A stretch of DNA of 64,000 bases from Nostoc sp. NIES-4103 (GCF_002368335.1 NZ_AP018288.1:8173787-8237786); one strand, 5' to 3'. Positions 34,585 to 43,843 are shown, counted from the first letter of the stretch. Numbers and translations are program-made. Notes: generated by a model from the sequence alone, not told the origin.

Positions 34585-34725
34585 TTAGTATTCTTCCCAA
34601 TCAGAAGGATACTTTTTAGTCTCAATCCACGGCTGATTATCTGCCTGTGCAGATTGTTCTTCTAAGAAGCGGGCAAAAAATGGTACTACTTGGGTATCGG
34701 ATGCTTTGACTGTGTTGGTAGACAT
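34585..34725 (-). CDS. mdnA: Microviridin precursor peptide C
   Basis: 46 codons plus TAA (34585-34587), ATG at 34725. The leader has VVPFFARFLEEQ. The core IETKKYPSDWEEY holds the full set of Thr, Lys, Ser, Asp, Glu and Glu and should become tricyclic. It differs from B mainly at the residue two before Thr (Ile for Gly) and at the C-terminal residue (Tyr for Trp), both likely inhibitor-specificity positions. Confidence 0.92.
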   Translation of the reverse strand: MSTNTVKASDTQVVPFFARFLEEQSAQADNQPWIETKKYPSDWEEY

Positions 34726-34759
34726 GATATTGACTCTCGATTTTGGTTGTTAGCTAGAA

Positions 34760-34791
34760 TTAGTTATCAGTTATTGGATAACTGATAACTA
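34760..34791. other. Stem-loop between precursors D and C
   Basis: TAGTTATCAGTTAT faces ATAACTGATAACTA around a short loop. It is a diverged relative of the other two inter-precursor stems, with compensated pairing (TTATCAGT/ACTGATAA instead of TTTTCAGT/ACTGAAAA). Retained pairing despite base changes suggests selection on structure. Confidence 0.75.
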
Positions 34792-34812
34792 CTTATTCAA
34801 TTCAGATCAAGC

Positions 34813-34950
34813 TTAACCTTCCCAATCTGAAGGATACTTGAGAGTTGTAGGGTATGGAGTATTATCTGCCGGTGCAGATTGTTCTGACAAGAAGCGGGCA
34901 AAAAATGGTACTACTTGGGTATCGGATGCTTTGACTGTATTTGTAGACAT
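34813..34950 (-). CDS. mdnA: Microviridin precursor peptide D (lacks last acidic residue)
   Basis: 45 codons plus TAA (34813-34815), ATG at 34950 with CGGAGGAAATAGC upstream, the best ribosome site of the four. The leader has VVPFFARFLSEQ. The core YPTTLKYPSDWEG is the classic YPTTLKYPSDWE sequence but ends in Gly where the lactam-forming Asp or Glu should be. Thr36, Lys38, Ser41, Asp42 and Glu44 remain, so two esters are possible and the Lys amide is not, unless the C-terminal Gly carboxyl or another group is used. It is the promoter-proximal precursor. Confidence 0.92.
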   Translation of the reverse strand: MSTNTVKASDTQVVPFFARFLSEQSAPADNTPYPTTLKYPSDWEG

Positions 34951-34987
34951 GCTATTTCCTCCGGGGAAATTTGCTGTAACAAATTAA

Positions 34988-35016
34988 CGTATATCACTAA
35001 TTTAATATGGATGCAA
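34988..35016 (-). promoter_or_regulatory. Possible promoter for the precursor array
   Basis: On the minus strand TTGCAT (35011-35016) and TATACG (34988-34993) are 17 bp apart, about 38 bp before the start of precursor D. This is a fair match to sigma-70 spacing, but the region is AT-rich and such matches are common by chance. Confidence 0.3.
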
Positions 35017-35020
35017 GGAC

Positions 35021-35136
35021 AGTTAAGACAGTTAAGAACTATTTATAAGAAGAAAATTTAAATAGTTAAGACAGTTAAGACAGTTAAGACAGTTAAGACA
35101 GTTAAGACAGTTAAGACAGTTAAGACAGTTAAGAAA
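35021..35136. repeat. 9-bp tandem repeat (GTTAAGACA)n
   Basis: Seven perfect GTTAAGACA units at 35065-35127 plus a partial unit, with two more copies at 35021-35040, in the divergent region between precursor D and the acetyltransferase. The apparent reading frame through it (repeating Asn-Cys-Leu) is a by-product of the repeat. Confidence 0.9.
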
Positions 35137-35432
35137 TTTAACAAAAAGTGAATTAATTACTGAGATTTTGGCTATGAGAGTAAAATAGAAAAAATTCTTA
35201 AATAACTCTGCAAACAAAATAATCCAAATTAAAAGAAGATGAGACTCAAATATGGTAAGGAAATTAGCCAGACCTAAAAAAATAAGCTAAAAAATTTTGG
35301 CTAAAAAAGTTTGTTTTTTCTTTGTCTCCAAAGGTAATTTTTACAAAAAATTAACAATTCCTGGAATGCAACATTATTAATTAAACTTATATTTTCCCAA
35401 TAAGACGCTGAAAAAAAGAGGTGAATAAAAAC

Positions 35433-36017
35433 ATGGAACCTGTGATCACAAAACGGTTGATTATACGCCGTTTGGCAGAGACAGATTTACATGATTTTCT
35501 GCTATGTCAAACTCACCCTGAAGTTTTGCCCTATATACCTGGAGAACCTATTACTGAAGAGGGAGCAAAGCGCTATATTGCTCACCTAGCAGCAGTAGAG
35601 ATTGGCGATAAACCCGTCTTTATCATGTTTGCTATTCAGCATATAGCCGATGCCAAAATTATTGGCCAGGTTACTCTTAACCTCTCAGCAAAGGAACAAA
35701 GTCAAGGTGAAATTGGGTGGATAATTCATCCAGATTATCAAGGGCGTGGTTATGCAACAGAAGCAGCACAAGTATTACTTAACTATTGCTTTGCACAGCG
35801 CAAGCTACACCGAATCACTTCAATGTGCGACACACGTAACACAGCATCTGTTCGGCTAATGGAACGTCTTGGTATGCGGCGTGAAGGGCATTTCAAGCAA
35901 AGCATTTTCATCCACGGCGCGTGGCGAGACGAGTATCTCTACGCCTTGCTACGCGACGAATGGCTTTTACAACAAGAGCATTCCAATGAAAGCAAATCTA
36001 CCAAGATGATTCAGTAA
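35433..36017 (+). CDS. mdnD: GNAT N-acetyltransferase, likely microviridin tailoring enzyme (MdnD/MvdB)
   Basis: About 194 aa from ATG 35433 (MEPVITKRL), which has GAGGTGA 8 nt upstream; the alternative GTG at 35421 overlaps that site. RimJ/RimL-type GNAT with KRLIIRRLAETDLHDF, the acetyl-CoA loop GYQGRGYATEAAQ (as HPDYQGRGYATEAA) and SVRLMERLGMRREGHF near the end. Microviridin clusters usually encode such an enzyme to acetylate the N-terminus of the mature peptide. Here it is on the opposite strand to the precursors, sharing their upstream region. The family is firm, the role inferred from position. Confidence 0.8.
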   Translation: MEPVITKRLIIRRLAETDLHDFLLCQTHPEVLPYIPGEPITEEGAKRYIAHLAAVEIGDKPVFIMFAIQHIADAKIIGQVTLNLSAKEQSQGEIGWIIHPDYQGRGYATEAAQVLLNYCFAQRKLHRITSMCDTRNTASVRLMERLGMRREGHFKQSIFIHGAWRDEYLYALLRDEWLLQQEHSNESKSTKMIQ

Positions 36018-36177
36018 TACCAAGTCCTGACTTTTCACGGTATGTGGAAAAGTCAGGCTGGCTTCCCAACGCACTGGCTCCCTAACCCCTCCCCGTTTAC
36101 CTACGGTGTACACAGAAATCTTGGCTCAGTTGTCAGTTGTTAACACTCTCCTCATCCCCCTCATCCCCCCAAGCTAC

Positions 36178-39100
36178 TTACTCAGCTTCCCCAATCAAAG
36201 TAAATGCAGCCCATTGCAGAGGTTGAGGATATGTCTGCATTGTTGTCAACATGGCTTTTCGCAGTGCAGTGGCTTTGTCAAGGTTTTGTTGCAGATTTTG
36301 ATAAAATTCTTTCATTAGCAAAGATGTGGAATTATCATTAACTGCCCACAGGGAAACAATAACGCTGGGTACACCGACGCTAATGAGAGAACGAGATAAA
36401 CCGATGACACCATCACCAGTGATACGTCCGCGTCCGGTGTCGCAAGCACTTAAAACAACCAAATCTGCATTGAGTTTCAGATCAAGAATTTCTTCAGCGG
36501 TGAGCAAACCGTTATCTTGATTGGAGGGAGCAAGAGCGATCGCGCTACCCAATCCCCGGTTATCATCAAGTAATCCATGGGTTGCTAGATGGATAATTCG
36601 CGCTTGGGGCATTTTCATTACAATTGCGGCTTTAGTTGCTTGTTTACCTGTAATTGCTGTGGTTTTGAATAAAGGAGCAATGGCTTGTGCTTCTTTTTCC
36701 GCCCCTGGTAAGGATGGTAACTGCTGCGGCTGCGCTCCTGGTCGGGGTGCTACATTGGGCATAGTAGGATTACCTACAACTAAGACTTCCCCATTCCCAA
36801 GTACGGGCGCAAGGTCTTGCGCCCGTACCCGCTTTTTACTTACAATTGCTTGCTTGTGGGTTAAATCCAAAAGCTGAATTGATGGCGCGGTGAGAATAGT
36901 ATATTTGGAAACCAAGTATTTACCTTTATTATCTTGCAGTGCTGGGAAGGGAACGAGAAATAGGGAAGTTTGGGGGATAAAGATGACGCGATCGCCCTCT
37001 TTACTAGGTAAAATATCTGCAATGGGTGTAATTAGAATCTTCGAGAGTTGCTGCAAACGTTGGGCTTGAGTTTGCTTATCATGAGAATTTGGCAGCTGAA
37101 CTATGCTAAAAATTCCTCGTACCCCCATAGCTTCGCGGGTGACAGTAACTAATTCTGTAAGAGTTGTCTTTTCTTTCTGTAAAATACTGTTGAGGTCAAC
37201 TTGACGAAACGTCACTTTACCTGAGGGTGTAATGACCCAAATATAGATTTTTGATTCTTTATTTTGTTGTTTTGTATTAGTTTGAAAGTCATCAGTAATA
37301 ATCGAATATTCCACCAAAGTTGCATTTTCTGTCTTGGCAATTTGTTTAATTTGTTCCAGATTAGGGGGATTGATTTTGATTTGTTCTTGTTGATTAGGAG
37401 ATAATCGCCTGGCAACTAACTCTACAACAGCACGCGCCCTACCACGTTCAGCAATTTCTAATGCAGCTTCGGGTTTATTTTGGGCAATTAGGACTTGTTG
37501 TAATAGGCGATAAGTGCGAGTTTGTTTTTCAAAAATTGATACTTTATTGGTATCATCTAATTTAGTTCTGAGGTTTTCCCAGATATTAATTGCAGATCTG
37601 AGATTTTTTTCGGCATCAGGAAATTTGTTTGATTTGTACAAAGCAAATCCTAAACTATTGAATGCATTACCTTCGCCTTCTTGGTCTTCTTGTTCTTGGG
37701 CTTTGGCTAAACTCTGTTGATACAGTTCAATGGCTTTGTTGATATTCCCAAGAGAGAGATTAACATCTCCCAAGCCAGATGATGCTTCAATAGGTTTGAG
37801 TTCTAATGCTTCTTTATAATATTGAGTTGCTTTATTAATATCACCCAAAGCTAGGTAAATACCTGCTACTTTGACTTTATTTTCAGCAATACCAGAGGTA
37901 TTTTTAATTGCTTCATCGATAGCTAAGGCTTGCAAGTAGTCTTGAATTGCTTCGCTATATTTACCTTGAAAATTATAAACATTTCCTCGCCCTCGGAGAA
38001 TTTCGGCTTTACTTTGGGAGTTTTCTTGTGGGAGAAGTTTTAAAGCTTCATTGTATTTATTAATTGCAGTTTCGTAGTCAGCTAAAGTGGTGTAAACATT
38101 GGCAAGGTTAGAGAGATTTTTGACTTGAAGTTGTGGGTAATTAAATTTATGAGCAATGGTTGATGCTTGGGTGTAAGATTTAATGGCGTTGGTGTAATCG
38201 GCAATACAGTAGTAAGCGTTTCCAAGTTTTTCCAGGATAACTGCTTGGTTTTCGTTGTCAGAGATTTCTTGGTAAAGTTTCAATGCTTTTTGCCAAGGCT
38301 CTATTGCTAAGGAACAATTAGGAGCGTAGAATTCTAAATCACGCAATCTGTCTGCTTCTGCTTTTGGCGAAGCCGCAATTTTTTCATCTAATTGCAACGC
38401 AGCTAATTGCTTACCAGATAACTCCCATACCCTTGCAGTACCATCATCAGATGCAGTGACTATGCGTTTACCATCAGGGCTAAAATTAGCTTTGGTAACA
38501 TTGCCTTGATGTCCTTTAAGTTCAACCAAAACTTTACCTGTTGTATCCCATACGCGGGCTATGCCATCATCAGATGCAGTGACTATCAGTTTTCCATCTG
38601 GGCTAAAACTGGCACTATTGATAACACCTTGAAAGTCTTTAAACTCAGCCAACAACTTACCTGAAATATCCCATACGCTAATGTTAGAAGATATGGTGAT
38701 AATTAGCTTGCCATTAGGACTAAAAATAGCACTATTGATGTAATTCTGCTTACCTTTGAATTCAGCTACTAGCTTACCTGAAATATTCCACACTCGTAGA
38801 ACTCTATCCCAACCTAAAGTAAGAATCAACTGACTATCAGGGTTAAAAATAGCACTTTTAAAACCAATATCATTACCTTTCAACTCACTGATGAGTTTGC
38901 CAGAGGTATTCCAAACACGGGCAGTTTTATCATTAGATCTAGTAATAATTAACTTACCGTTTGAACTGAAATTTGCACTGTTAATATAATCCTGATGTCC
39001 TTTCAGTTCAGCTAGTTGTTTGCCAGCAGCATCCCATACTAAGGCAGTTTTGTCGAAAGTTACGGTGACAATCAACTTGCCATCAGGACTAAAGCTGGCG

Positions 39101-42100
39101 TTACCTCCTTTGAGTTCAGCTAGTTGTTTGCCTGAAGTATCCCATATTATAGAAGTGCCAGCAGAAGAGGTGAGAATTAACTTACCATTAGGGCTAAAAC
39201 TAGCACTTTTGACAGCACTGTAATGTCCTTTAAGTTCAGTTATTAATTTGCCAGCTGTATTCCAAATTTGGACAGTACCATTATCATTATCAAATGCAGT
39301 AATAATTAGTTGCCCATCAGGGCTAAAATTAGCATCATTAACTGTATTGGGATATGGTTGAAGTTCAGCTAGTATTTTCCCAGAAACGTCCCATACCTGA
39401 GCAATACTCTTAGAGGAAGTAATCATTTCCGATACAGTTACAATCAACTTGCTATTGGGGCTAAAACTTACACTTTTGATCAAACCTTTATGACTTTTGA
39501 GTTCACCAAACTTTTGACTATAAATATCTCCGACTACAGCCATCCCTTTATATATAGCTACAGTCTGCTTACCATCAGGGCTAAAATTTAAACTTTCGAC
39601 TCCTTCAAGTTCTCTGATCAGAGTGCCAGAAATATCCCAAACACTCGAAGAACGGTTTAGATATGAAGTTATAATAATCTTGCTATCTGGACTAAAAACC
39701 ACACTGTTGAAATATCCATACTTATGTTTGAGTTCAGTTAATAGCTTGCCAGAAATATCCCACACACGGATGATTGGTTCATCAGTTATAGTAACAATCA
39801 GCTTACCATTAGGACTAAAAATTGCATTTTTAACTTTTTGCTGATGTCCTTTCAGTTGTACAATTTGTTTGCCGGAAGTGTCCCAAAGACGAGCAGTTTT
39901 GTCATCTGAGGCAGTCAGAATTAACTTACCATCAGGGCTAAATTTGACACTATTAACTAAGTCTTGATGCCCTTTGAGTTCTGTGAGGATCTTGCCAGAA
40001 ATATCCCAAAGTAAGATATTTTTTTCAAAAGATGAGTATGTAGTAACAGCTAACTTTCCATCAGGACTTAAACTGGCACTAGAAACAGAAAAATTTCCAT
40101 TCGCTTCCAGTGTTGCCAAAAGTTGGCCTGAAGTATCCCATACCTTAGCAAAATCCCAAGCTGTAGTGAGAATTAATTTGCCATCAGCACTAAAATTTAT
40201 ACTATTGATTTGATACTGATGCCCTTTGAGTTCAGTTAGTAGTTTGCCAGAGGTATCCCATATCTGTGCAGTACCATCTTTAGAACCAGTAACAATCAAT
40301 TTGTTATCGGGGCTAAAGGTGACATTAGTAATAACTTTATCGTCATTCCTGAAGCGCGGTTTTACTTGTTCTTGAAGTTGCTGATTATCGGAAGATGGTG
40401 TTTCTGGTAATTTCGGTGGCGCTATTAACTTGTCATAGACATACCACACCCGAACCGAACTATCACGAGATGCAGTAACAACCAGCTTGCCATCTGGACT
40501 AAAATTAGCACTGGTGACTTCATGCTGATGACCTTTAAGTTCAGTTATTAACTTACCTGAGATGTCCCATATTCGTGCGCCATCAGAAGTAGCTGTGACA
40601 AGCAATTTACTATCAGGGCTAAAATCAGCACCGTAAACACGATTTTCACTATATTTTTCAGTCGTCGTATTTGGAAACTGAATTTTTGTTATTACCTTAC
40701 CCGAAGTATCCCATATCCAAGCACTACCATCATGAGATGTGGTGACAACCAATTTGCCATCAGGGCTAAAATTTACGCTGATAATAGAATACTGCTTTCC
40801 TTTTAATTCTAATTCGGTTATCAGCTTGCCGGAAGTATCCCATATACGAGCTATGTTGCCAGAACCAGTGATAATGCGCTGATCATCAGGGCTAAAATTA
40901 GCACTATAAACGTCTTCCTGATGTCCTTTTATTTCAGTTATCAGCTTGCCGGAAGTATCCCAAATTCGTGCAGTTTTATCTCTAGAGGCAGTGACAATCA
41001 GCTTGCCATCATGGCTAAAATTAGCACTATTAACGTAGCCCTGATGTCCTTTGAGTTCAGTTACCAGCTTACCAGCAGTATTCCAAACTTGGGCAACTTT
41101 ATCATAGGATGTAGTGATAATCAGCTTACCATCAGGGCTGAAATTGGCACTTTGCACCTCCTTAGGTGCTTTGATTTCAGTTACCAGCTTGTTAGATATG
41201 TCCCAAATTCTTGCAGTTTCATCTTGTGATGCAGAAAGAATGTGTTTACCATCTGGACTAAAACTAGCACTGTTGACTTCACCTTTATGCCCTAATAATT
41301 CTGTCATAAATTTATTAGAACTATCCCACACACGGGCTGTGTTATCAGATGATGCAGTCACAACCCACCTACTATCGGGGCTATAGCCAACACTGTTGAC
41401 ACTGCCCGTATGTCCTTGCAGTTTACCTATCAACTTACCTGAAGGTTGCCAAATCAAAGCAGTTTTATCAACAGAGGCAGTAATAATTTGCTGTCCATCT
41501 TTGTTAAAACTTCCGTTTAAAACACTATCTGTATGGGCTTGCAAAACTGCCAACTGCTTACCCGATAAATCCCACACTCTGGCAGTTTTATCATCAGATG
41601 CAGTGACGATTTGCTGTCCATTGGGACTAAAATTCGCACTCCAAACAGTGTCAGTATGTCCTTTTAATTCTGTTAGCAACTTACCATATAAATCCCACAC
41701 TTTAGCAGTTTTATCAGCAGAGGCGGTGACAATGCGTTTGCCATCAAGACTAAAATTCGCACTGTATACGCTGCTTTCATGGGCTTTAAATTCCCTTAGC
41801 TGTTTGCCTGATAAATCCCATAAACGCACAGTTTTATCTGCACCTGCTGTTATAATTTGCTTGCCATCCTGGCTAAAATTTGCACTATAAACATTACCTT
41901 GATGCCCTTTTAATTCAGCTAGCTGTTTGCCTGAAATATCCCAAATACGGGTAGTAGCATCAAAAGATGCGGTGACAATTAACTTGCCATCATGGCTAAA
42001 ATTAGCACTTTGAATACTGCCTTGATGCCCAACTAATTCTGCTAATTGTTTGCCCGAAAAATCCCATACACGAGCCGTTTTATCAGCACCAGCGGTGACA

Positions 42101-42348
42101 ATCAGCTTGCCATCATAGCTAAAATTGGCGCTGTTGACACTACCCTCATGTCCTTTGAATTGCCTCTCCTCTGCAAAGTAATCAATAAAACTTCCTGACA
42201 CAGCAGAATTTTGGTTTATTTGATTATTGGGTGTTTGTGCTGACACCTGTGGTAGTGAGAAAAATATTGAAAAATTCTGCGGTAATGTTGGTGCAAATGT
42301 AGCCAGAAAAGCACTTAAAGCAATTACAATCATTTTGCGAAAACGCAT
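36178..42348 (-). CDS. Exported WD40(x30)-TPR-CHAT protease
   Basis: About 2056 aa from ATG 42348 (MRFRKMIVIALSAFL), which gives a signal peptide ending near VSAQ; the upstream ATG at 42387 would overlap the previous gene and prepend charged residues. I count 30 WD40 units of about 40 residues (GHxxxVxSANFSPDGKLIVTAS...ARVWD), several degenerate, then about seven TPRs (residues about 1260-1560 from this start), then a CHAT domain. The catalytic pair is intact: His in IIHLATHGLLDD and Cys in VVLSACDTG (codon 36442-36444). CHAT is a caspase/separase-type peptidase. The propellers and TPRs should be the sensing part. It lies directly after the CHAT-only gene and is likely co-transcribed. Confidence 0.88.
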   Translation of the reverse strand: MRFRKMIVIALSAFLATFAPTLPQNFSIFFSLPQVSAQTPNNQINQNSAVSGSFIDYFAEERQFKGHEGSVNSANFSYDGKLIVTAGADKTARVWDFSGKQLAELVGHQGSIQSANFSHDGKLIVTASFDATTRIWDISGKQLAELKGHQGNVYSANFSQDGKQIITAGADKTVRLWDLSGKQLREFKAHESSVYSANFSLDGKRIVTASADKTAKVWDLYGKLLTELKGHTDTVWSANFSPNGQQIVTASDDKTARVWDLSGKQLAVLQAHTDSVLNGSFNKDGQQIITASVDKTALIWQPSGKLIGKLQGHTGSVNSVGYSPDSRWVVTASSDNTARVWDSSNKFMTELLGHKGEVNSASFSPDGKHILSASQDETARIWDISNKLVTEIKAPKEVQSANFSPDGKLIITTSYDKVAQVWNTAGKLVTELKGHQGYVNSANFSHDGKLIVTASRDKTARIWDTSGKLITEIKGHQEDVYSANFSPDDQRIITGSGNIARIWDTSGKLITELELKGKQYSIISVNFSPDGKLVVTTSHDGSAWIWDTSGKVITKIQFPNTTTEKYSENRVYGADFSPDSKLLVTATSDGARIWDISGKLITELKGHQHEVTSANFSPDGKLVVTASRDSSVRVWYVYDKLIAPPKLPETPSSDNQQLQEQVKPRFRNDDKVITNVTFSPDNKLIVTGSKDGTAQIWDTSGKLLTELKGHQYQINSINFSADGKLILTTAWDFAKVWDTSGQLLATLEANGNFSVSSASLSPDGKLAVTTYSSFEKNILLWDISGKILTELKGHQDLVNSVKFSPDGKLILTASDDKTARLWDTSGKQIVQLKGHQQKVKNAIFSPNGKLIVTITDEPIIRVWDISGKLLTELKHKYGYFNSVVFSPDSKIIITSYLNRSSSVWDISGTLIRELEGVESLNFSPDGKQTVAIYKGMAVVGDIYSQKFGELKSHKGLIKSVSFSPNSKLIVTVSEMITSSKSIAQVWDVSGKILAELQPYPNTVNDANFSPDGQLIITAFDNDNGTVQIWNTAGKLITELKGHYSAVKSASFSPNGKLILTSSAGTSIIWDTSGKQLAELKGGNASFSPDGKLIVTVTFDKTALVWDAAGKQLAELKGHQDYINSANFSSNGKLIITRSNDKTARVWNTSGKLISELKGNDIGFKSAIFNPDSQLILTLGWDRVLRVWNISGKLVAEFKGKQNYINSAIFSPNGKLIITISSNISVWDISGKLLAEFKDFQGVINSASFSPDGKLIVTASDDGIARVWDTTGKVLVELKGHQGNVTKANFSPDGKRIVTASDDGTARVWELSGKQLAALQLDEKIAASPKAEADRLRDLEFYAPNCSLAIEPWQKALKLYQEISDNENQAVILEKLGNAYYCIADYTNAIKSYTQASTIAHKFNYPQLQVKNLSNLANVYTTLADYETAINKYNEALKLLPQENSQSKAEILRGRGNVYNFQGKYSEAIQDYLQALAIDEAIKNTSGIAENKVKVAGIYLALGDINKATQYYKEALELKPIEASSGLGDVNLSLGNINKAIELYQQSLAKAQEQEDQEGEGNAFNSLGFALYKSNKFPDAEKNLRSAINIWENLRTKLDDTNKVSIFEKQTRTYRLLQQVLIAQNKPEAALEIAERGRARAVVELVARRLSPNQQEQIKINPPNLEQIKQIAKTENATLVEYSIITDDFQTNTKQQNKESKIYIWVITPSGKVTFRQVDLNSILQKEKTTLTELVTVTREAMGVRGIFSIVQLPNSHDKQTQAQRLQQLSKILITPIADILPSKEGDRVIFIPQTSLFLVPFPALQDNKGKYLVSKYTILTAPSIQLLDLTHKQAIVSKKRVRAQDLAPVLGNGEVLVVGNPTMPNVAPRPGAQPQQLPSLPGAEKEAQAIAPLFKTTAITGKQATKAAIVMKMPQARIIHLATHGLLDDNRGLGSAIALAPSNQDNGLLTAEEILDLKLNADLVVLSACDTGRGRITGDGVIGLSRSLISVGVPSVIVSLWAVNDNSTSLLMKEFYQNLQQNLDKATALRKAMLTTMQTYPQPLQWAAFTLIGEAE

Positions 42349-42373
42349 AGCTGTTATCTCTACTTTTCTAGAA

Positions 42374-43843
42374 CTACGAAACACCAATCAAGGTAAAAGC
42401 TGCCCAATCTCTAACATGAGGATATTTTTTCCTAGTTGCTAGCATCGCATGACGCAAAGCAGAAGCTTTATCTGGGTTTTCACTTAATTTTTGATAAAAC
42501 TCTGTCATGATTAACACTGGCGATTCATCAGATACACTCCACAAAGAGCCAACTATACTAGGAACCCCTGCGGCAAAAAAAGAGCGCGACAAGCCTATCA
42601 CTCCATCTCCTGTGATTTTGCCTAATGCTGTATCATTGGCACTGAGTACAACTAAGTCTGCTTGCAAATTTAAGTTCAAAATTTCTTCATAAGTCAGCCA
42701 ACCGTCACCGCCTTTCATCCCGCCTGGCTCAGGAGCTAATGCTAGTGCGCCTAATGTCTGCGTTCCCTGAATATAATTCCAAGTTGCCAAGTGAATTATT
42801 CTCGCTTTTGGCATTCGCTGCACTACTGCTGTCTCAGTTGCAGCATTACCTGTCAATGCTTGAGTCTGCAAAATCTCTGCAATGGCTTTTGCTTCTTGTT
42901 CAGCTCCTGGTAAAAGTGATAATTTTCGGGGTGTCTCTCCTGGTTTAGATGCAATGCTGGGCATAGTAGGATTACCAACAATCAACGCATCTTTAGCCAT
43001 GCCTTGAATGCGCTGTTTTTGCTGGTATAGTAAATCTAAGACTTGGATAGAAGGTGCAATATTAATAGTGTGTTTTTCAATTAAATATTGACCATTTCTA
43101 TCCTGCAAGGCGGCGAAAGGAACTAAAAATAATTTACCTTGAGGAATAAAAATCACATGTTCTTGTGAATTTTTGGGCAAAATCTTGGCAATGGGTGTAA
43201 TTAAAATTTCATGTAGCTGTTGTAGTTGTTCTTTTGGATTACCTTGTTGTTCTAGTTCGGCTGGTTTGGTGATAAATATACTCTTATTATAATTGCTGCT
43301 GACACCCATTGTTTCACGAGTTTTGATAATTAAATCACTCAAAGATAGATTAAATTTTTGCCATAGAGGTTTTAAGTCAACACGCTGAAAATCAACTTCA
43401 CCTGTGGGTCTAATTACCCAAATATATAGTTCTGAATCACTGTTTATACGTTGATTATTATGGTTAATTACATTGGTGATGATGGTATATTGTACTAATG
43501 TAGCTTTTTGTTGTTTAGCTACTTTTTTGATTTGCTCAATATTAAGTGGTTTGGTTGAATATTCACTAATTTTATTGGATAATAAATTCATCAAACCGCG
43601 AGTCCGAATACGTTCGGAAAATTCGAGTGCAGCAGAGATTTGATTTTGTTCAGCTAGGGTTTTTAACATTTGATTATCAGCCTGATTTTGTTTGGTAGTA
43701 AGATTGTTATTTGAACTTTGTGCTAAAACTCTGTTATCTTGGGAGTCCAGGAATGATATCCAGTTTCGATTACTAAAATCACAAAATATAGGGATAGTAG
43801 TTGAAATCAGCAAGGACATCATAAATTGAGGAATTATTTTCAC
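42374..43843 (-). CDS. Exported CHAT pseudo-peptidase
   Basis: 489 aa with signal-type N-terminus (MKIIPQFMMSLLISTTIPI). It is a paralogue of the C-terminal part of the neighbouring 2056-aa protein along its whole length (for example VIFIPQGKLFLVPFAALQD, NPTMPSIASKPGE and GDGVIGLSRSFFAAGVPS). The catalytic His is Trp (HLATWNYI, codon 42779-42781) and the catalytic Cys is Asn (VVLSANDTALG, near 42637), while the surrounding fold is well kept, so it is a folded, inactive homologue rather than a decaying gene. There are no WD40 repeats and only a remnant of the last TPR. Stop to next start is about 25 bp. A regulatory, decoy or partner role is inference. Confidence 0.87.
   Translation of the reverse strand: MKIIPQFMMSLLISTTIPIFCDFSNRNWISFLDSQDNRVLAQSSNNNLTTKQNQADNQMLKTLAEQNQISAALEFSERIRTRGLMNLLSNKISEYSTKPLNIEQIKKVAKQQKATLVQYTIITNVINHNNQRINSDSELYIWVIRPTGEVDFQRVDLKPLWQKFNLSLSDLIIKTRETMGVSSNYNKSIFITKPAELEQQGNPKEQLQQLHEILITPIAKILPKNSQEHVIFIPQGKLFLVPFAALQDRNGQYLIEKHTINIAPSIQVLDLLYQQKQRIQGMAKDALIVGNPTMPSIASKPGETPRKLSLLPGAEQEAKAIAEILQTQALTGNAATETAVVQRMPKARIIHLATWNYIQGTQTLGALALAPEPGGMKGGDGWLTYEEILNLNLQADLVVLSANDTALGKITGDGVIGLSRSFFAAGVPSIVGSLWSVSDESPVLIMTEFYQKLSENPDKASALRHAMLATRKKYPHVRDWAAFTLIGVS

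Noticed and set aside
35065..35136. Iteron-type replication origin
   Set aside because: The 9-mers are directly repeated like iterons, but there is no rep gene, no DnaA-box cluster, and the region separates biosynthetic genes.
35032..35217. Minus-strand frame encoding repeated Asn-Cys-Leu
   Set aside because: Direct translation of the GTTAAGACA tandem repeat, with no ribosome site or non-repeat content.
42374..43843. Pseudogene status for the CHAT-only protein
   Set aside because: Frame, signal peptide and fold motifs are intact over 489 codons. Only catalytic residues differ, so it is treated as a functional pseudo-enzyme.
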